Shown piece after piece: positions 59,427 through 64,000 of a stretch of 64,000 nucleotides of DNA. The notes under the pieces were generated by a model. That model was not told the DNA's origin and made no database searches. It was given only the letters and a program-made list of their open reading frames with translations. Every line of letters begins with the position of its first letter. Within the stretch, counting starts at the first letter, position 1. The stretch spans positions 7,124,501-7,188,500 of the forward strand of contig NC_091002.1 in the NCBI RefSeq assembly GCF_041146395.1, given 5' to 3'. A program made the position numbers and the translations under genes. This DNA comes from Eulemur rufifrons. Lineage: Eukaryota; Chordata; Mammalia; Primates; Lemuridae.

Positions 59427-60698
59427 GCTTATTAAGTATGAAATGTCCAATTTCCTTAAGTACTAAGTTTGACAGTTGATATCTGACATTTCACCATGAC
59501 ATTTTTATTTTATTTTTATTGTGAAGGTACATCCTCAGTCTTTCAAATGCACATTTTGGCTTCTGATTATCTTTCAGATTTTTTTTAAAGCGATTTTTGT
59601 GAAACCATGGATAAGTCAAAAATTTGTGTTATCTTCAAATATGAGTTCTGTCACGTAACCAATGCGCAGACAGCTTGAAATATCAACGAAGTGTTTGGGA
59701 AGGATGTGGCTAATGAACGCACAGTACGTGGATGGTTTGAGAAGTTCTGTGCTGGTGATTTTAATCTTGAAAATAAGCCATGTGGGTGACCTGAGACCAA
59801 GGTGGATAATGATAAACTGAAAGCTGTACTGGAGTGAATCCATCTCAACATACCCGTGAATTAGCAACAAGGTTTGATGTTACTATTCCAACCATATTGG
59901 ACCATTTGAAACAAATGGACAAGGTAAAGAAGCAGGATAGATGGGTATCGTGTGAATTAAATGAGTGTCAGAAGAGAAATCGTCTTGAAGCTCGCCTTTC
60001 TTTGCTGTCATGACATAAAGGCAAACCATTTCTACAGTATATTGTTATGTGTGATGAAAATGGATTATTTTTGACAACTGAAAGTGATTGGCACAATGGC
60101 TGAATAAAGATGAAGTGCTGAATGAAACACAGTCCAAAACCAAATATTTGTCCAAAAAAACTAATGGTGTCTATTTGGTGGTCAGGTGCTGGTATTATCT
60201 GCTACAGCTTCAGGAAACCTGGTCAATCGATTGTAGCAGATGTCTGCTGCAAACAATCGGTCGAAATGATGAAGATGCTTGTGATTAAGCAGCTGAGACT
60301 GGCCAATAGAGACAGGCCAATCTTCTCGCAAGACAATGCTCGACCACGTGTTGCACAAACAACGCTGCTCAAACTACAGAGGCTGGACTTGGAAACTCTC
60401 TGTCATCCACCATATTCGTCAGTCCTTGCACCGACTACCCCTTCTTGCAGGCTTTGGACCACTTCTTCCAAGGAAAAATATTCCATTCTCAACAAGTGGT
60501 GGAAAACACTTATTGTGATTTCTTCGCCACTCGATCTCCAGGCTTCTTAACTGCTGGCATAAACAAGTTACCATTAAGATGGCAAAACTGTGTTGATAGT
60601 TCAGGCGCATACTTTGATTAATTGTACTGCTTCTTGCTTGAGATATAATAAACTACACTTTTGATTTCAAATCGGGCATTTCATATTTAATGACCTCA
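59427..60698 (+). mobile_element. full-length but decayed mariner transposon
   Basis: The ends are inverted repeats. TTATTAAGTATGAAATGTCC at 59429 pairs with the complement of the segment at 60673-60692; over 25 bp, 21 positions match. TA dinucleotides lie just outside both ends (59425-59426 and 60699-60700). Total length is about 1.27 kb, normal for mariner. Inside is one degraded transposase gene. Located in NOP14 intron 2, plus strand. Confidence 0.9.
59607..60621 (+). pseudogene. mariner transposase, inactivated
   Basis: Starts with ATG (MDKSKICVIFKYEF) and ends AYFD-stop. About 338 codons, near the family length of about 345. The N-terminal helix-turn-helix region reads NERTVRGWFEKFCAGDF. 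Catalytic-region pieces are seen in shifting frames: CDEN, WWSGAG, QDNARPRVAQ, then the third Asp of the DD34D triad as PTDY only in another frame. At least two frameshifts and several stops, some explained by CG-to-TG decay, rule out activity. Confidence 0.9.
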
Positions 60699-61329
60699 TA
60701 GTTGACAAGAAACGGTATAAACATTTTCAGGCTATATTTAACTCAAGAGGAAGGAGTCAGGACAGACAGCAAAACATAAAGGAGGCCCATATTTATGGCA
60801 GATCCTGCTTACACAGCTCTACAAACAAGTCACACGCCCACTGCCCAGAGGCTCTTCAAGTCTACAACACAGAGGCACCACAGCTGGCAGAAGAGAATCC
60901 TTGCCCGCTGAACATACATCTCCAAAGGCCTTAGACCAGCACCTGAGGGGCACAAAGAAATTACCTAGGACAGAAACAGGGTGTCTCACTCAATAGGACA
61001 CTTCACCAACCGTAGGAGCTCCGGAGAGCACCTCACATAGGCCTAGCAGGTGACCTCGAGAGTGTGGACACAGAATCCTACCAGCTCCACAACCTTCTGG
61101 CCAGGACTTTGGAAGGTGCTTAACCCCTGTCCCCCAGGGGCCACTTCTGTAAAAGAAAGAGAACACAGCACTGACCTTGGTCAGCTGTTAAGAGGATTAC
61201 AAGTTAACAGGAGAAGATGGCTTAGGACAGAGCCAGGCACAGGGTAATTGCCTAAGCATGTAAATGTCAAGCACTGAGTCTGGCTTTACTAACAGCTCAG
61301 TCCCATCACTTCCGACCTGAAGAAAGTGA

Positions 61330-61490
61330 GATAACTGCTCCTTGCCTCAGTTTCCTCAGGTATAAAATGGGAAAATAACAGTACTTCCCCTTCATAAGGC
61401 TGACTGTGAAGATTAAATGCGGATTTTGTGGCACAGTGTCCGACCCACTGTAAGGAATCAATAACTGTATTAATTACTGCTATGCTATAA
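61330..61490 (+). repeat. MIR remnant
   Basis: Text ctccttgcctcagtttcctc, aggtataaaatgggaaaata and tgaagattaaatgcgg follows the MIR/tRNA-SINE order. Confidence 0.6.
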
Positions 61491-61822
61491 AGTGATGTAC
61501 TGGGACTGGCACCTGGCAGTCTTGACACAAAGCTGCCCTCTTACTGCTATCTAAGTGCCCAAAGTGCTCTGACTGACCAATGGAGAGAAGACAATCGGGA
61601 CAGCACATTTACTGCCAAGGGAGCAGCACACATGAAAAGTTCCAGGCCTACTGGACCAGCCCCCTGTACCACTACACACACACCAAGCTTTGACTCAAAT
61701 GGACGATCTGCTGCCCCTCACACAGCTCTGAGCTCCACGCTCCTCAGTACGCTGGGACAATGTGCCTTCATGTGTGTTTCCCCTCAGCCCATGAACAGCT
61801 TACTCGCCTTTATTTTCTCACT

Positions 61823-62063
61823 TTCTATTACACTTTCTCCTGTCTGTGATATCTTAAGGCACTCAGGTTCTACTTTTGATGTGAGTTTCTACCATGACCC
61901 AAGCACTGGGCATTCAAAGAGCAGCAGCAATGTCCCTCTCGGGCCTTCAGCACAAAGCAGGGAGGTGGACATGCCAGATCCTAGAGGTTTAGCAACCTGT
62001 TCTATCTTGGCTATGAAGCCTGGGAAAGTAACAGAAGTGGTGACCTGGCTGGCCTGTTATAGA
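61823..62063 (+). repeat. 241-bp segment duplicated into nearby L1 (source copy)
   Basis: Identical in length and 232/241 bases to 62960-63200, with no gaps. Flanks here are unique sequence, so this is taken as the original copy. Unrelated to any gene I recognise. Confidence 0.85.
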
Positions 62064-62179
62064 CTTTGGGAGGTAAGGCAGGCCTTTTTGGACAAAGCAA
62101 GAGTATGCAAGAGGTGAAGCAAGGACAACAGCCAGGTTGTGAAGGAGTCTGAGAATAACTAGCCAAGAAGTTTAAGTTT

Positions 62180-62488
<309 letters not shown>

Positions 62489-62662
62489 TAGAGAACACTT
62501 AATATGTGCTAAATGTGCATTCATTCATTCTTATAAACCACCGTGAAAAGGTACAATGTATATTATCTCTACTTCAGAAATGAGAAAACTTTCTGAAATT
62601 AAAGTATGCAAAATAAAGAAAGTGCAGTTTTATATAAAAAAGAAGAAAGAAAAGAGAGAAAA

Positions 62663-63345
62663 CAATCCAAGTGCCCATCAATACATGAGTAGATTAATAA
62701 AATGTGGTATATGTATACCACGGAGTTCTACTTAGCCACAAAGAACAATGGTGATCTAGTAACTCTTGTGTTATTTTGGATAGAGCTGGAGCCCAGTCTA
62801 CTAAGTGAAGTATCACAAGAATGGACAAACAAGCACCATATGTACTCACCACCAAATTGGCATTAACTGACTTAACTGACCAACACTTATGTGCACATAT
62901 AGGAGTAACATTCATCGGGTGTAGGGCAGGTGGGAGCAGGGGAGGAGGAGATGGGTACATTCTATTACACTTTCTCCTGTCTGTGATATCTTAAGGCACT
63001 CAGGTTCTACTTTTGATGTGCGTTTCTACCATGAGCCAAGCACTGGGCATTCAAAGAGCAGCAGCAATGTCCCTCTCAGGCCTTCAGCACAAAGCAGGGA
63101 GGTGGACACGCCAGATCCTAGAGGTTTACAAACCTGTTCTATCTCGGCTATGAAGCCTGGGAAAGTAGCAGAAGTGGTGACCTGGCAGGCCTGTTATAGA
63201 GTGGGTGCAGTGCACACCATCTGGGGGATGGACACGCTTGAAGCTCTGACTCGGATGGGGCAAAGGCAATATATGTAACCTAAACGTTTGTACCTCTAAT
63301 ATGCTGAAATAAAACAAATAAAAAATTGAAAAAAAAAAAAAAAGA
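62663..63345 (+). mobile_element. 5'-truncated L1 3' end, interrupted by a foreign 241-bp segment
   Basis: Begins acaatccaagtgcccatcaa (end of ORF2), continues to ggaggagatgggtacat, resumes at agtgggtgcagtgcacacca and ends aatatgctgaaataaaac with a poly(A) tail. The 3' end type fits strepsirrhine L1. Bases 62960-63200 are not L1. Confidence 0.88.
62960..63200 (+). repeat. 241-bp duplicated segment inside the L1 (recipient copy)
   Basis: Nine differences from 61823-62063 over 241 bases. L1 3' UTR sequence lies on both sides, so the segment was placed into (or carried within) the L1. Confidence 0.88.
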
Positions 63346-63639
63346 AAGAAACAAGAAAACTGAAGCATAAGTGGTGAAGGCACACGTGTCTATTCTACAG
63401 ACCACATTATCCTATTCCACTATGCCTACCCTTCACCCAGCCCTGGGGTAGGTGATGAAGGACTCTTACTGAAGTCAGTTTTAAGTGTGTCTTGCCTATT
63501 ACACATGCTGTCATCTCCTTGCAGTAAGGATGATATGTGATTTGATGCAAAGATGTGGACTCCACACTGTGTGACATCAGCTCTTGAAGGCAGGGGCCAG
63601 GTCTCATTTACCTTTATCTCCCAGCAGCTAGAACAGAGC

Positions 63640-63770
63640 TTAAATAGAAGCACGCAGTGTAGCACAAAGGCTTTGCAGACATTAAAGACCTGAATGCATG
63701 CCCCAGCCCTTACCAATTGTGTGACCTTAGGAAATTTATCTCTCCTTTCTGCATCTTAATTTTTCACTAA
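63640..63770 (+). repeat. MIR remnant
   Basis: Order of gcacaaaggctttgcagaca, ttaccaattgtgtgacctta and ggaaatttatctctcctttc fits MIR. Confidence 0.45.
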
Positions 63771-64000
63771 CCTACTAATGTATCTTTACCAGTAACAATA
63801 AATACTTTAAAAAAAATAATAAACACGTCTCCTAAGTTGCATACAGATGGCAGTTGCTGAACTGACTTTGAAATGAAGGTAAATAATACTATAGGACTAG
63901 ACCATAAACACAGGAAAGAAAGAAGCAATGAGACCTTCCACACAGAATGTACCATTTCAGTTACGTCCCAAGGGACAAGGTCATGTGCCTCAGGGAGATA

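Noticed and set aside
60122..60550. 142-codon open frame with transposase similarity
   Set aside because: Not a working gene: it is one fragment of the decayed mariner transposase, bounded by frameshifts.
61632..62117. 161-codon open frame, partly repeated at 63018-63278
   Set aside because: The similarity between the two frames comes from the 241-bp duplication, and neither shows codon bias or family similarity.

Overview
This window is nuclear DNA from a primate, most likely a strepsirrhine (lemur or galago lineage). It holds multi-exon genes with GT-AG introns. It also holds dimeric Alu elements with the strepsirrhine signature: an extra linker ending in a second 'tagtagagacggggtctcgctcttgctcaggctgg'-type arm, and 'gagcaagagcaagac'-type left arms. 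An L1 3' end ending 'gctgaaataaaa' plus poly(A) is also present. The gene order alpha-adducin, MFSD10, NOP14 matches the block next to HTT on human 4p16.3. The species itself cannot be read from the sequence.

Region 1 (1-26,245, plus strand) is the 3' two thirds of ADD1 (alpha-adducin). Eleven constitutive coding exons give 566 residues, from human-numbered residue 173 to the stop, plus a 1.67-kb 3' UTR. Three alternative segments are visible: a 93-nt donor extension, a 93-nt in-frame cassette, and a 34-nt exon that ends the protein early. Adducin caps actin filaments and recruits spectrin in the membrane skeleton.

Region 2 (26,795 to about 30,700, minus strand) is a complete MFSD10 gene. 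Its 12 coding exons give 456 aa of an MFS transporter. It converges tail to tail with ADD1 and starts in a strong CpG island (about 30.3-31.3 kb).

Region 3 (about 31.3-34.0 kb) is intergenic. It contains a 19-base G run and an unusual SINE in which an Alu left arm is joined to an almost full-length 7SL RNA copy.

Region 4 (33,985-64,000, minus strand) is NOP14, a small-subunit processome factor. Coding exons 3-19 (792 residues, human residues 66-857) are all open and in frame. The exons for the first 65 residues are not in the window and must lie beyond base 64,000. The last 9 kb is intron. It holds a decayed full-length mariner, a young Alu pair with perfect target-site duplications, and an L1 3' end interrupted by a 241-bp copy of sequence 1.1 kb away.

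The three genes are independent housekeeping-type genes, not an operon-like system. I found no CRISPR, tRNA, rRNA or bacterial-type elements. The most unusual items are the 7SL/Alu chimera, the duplicated segment inside L1 and the ADD1 cassette exon. None amounts to a clearly new biological system.
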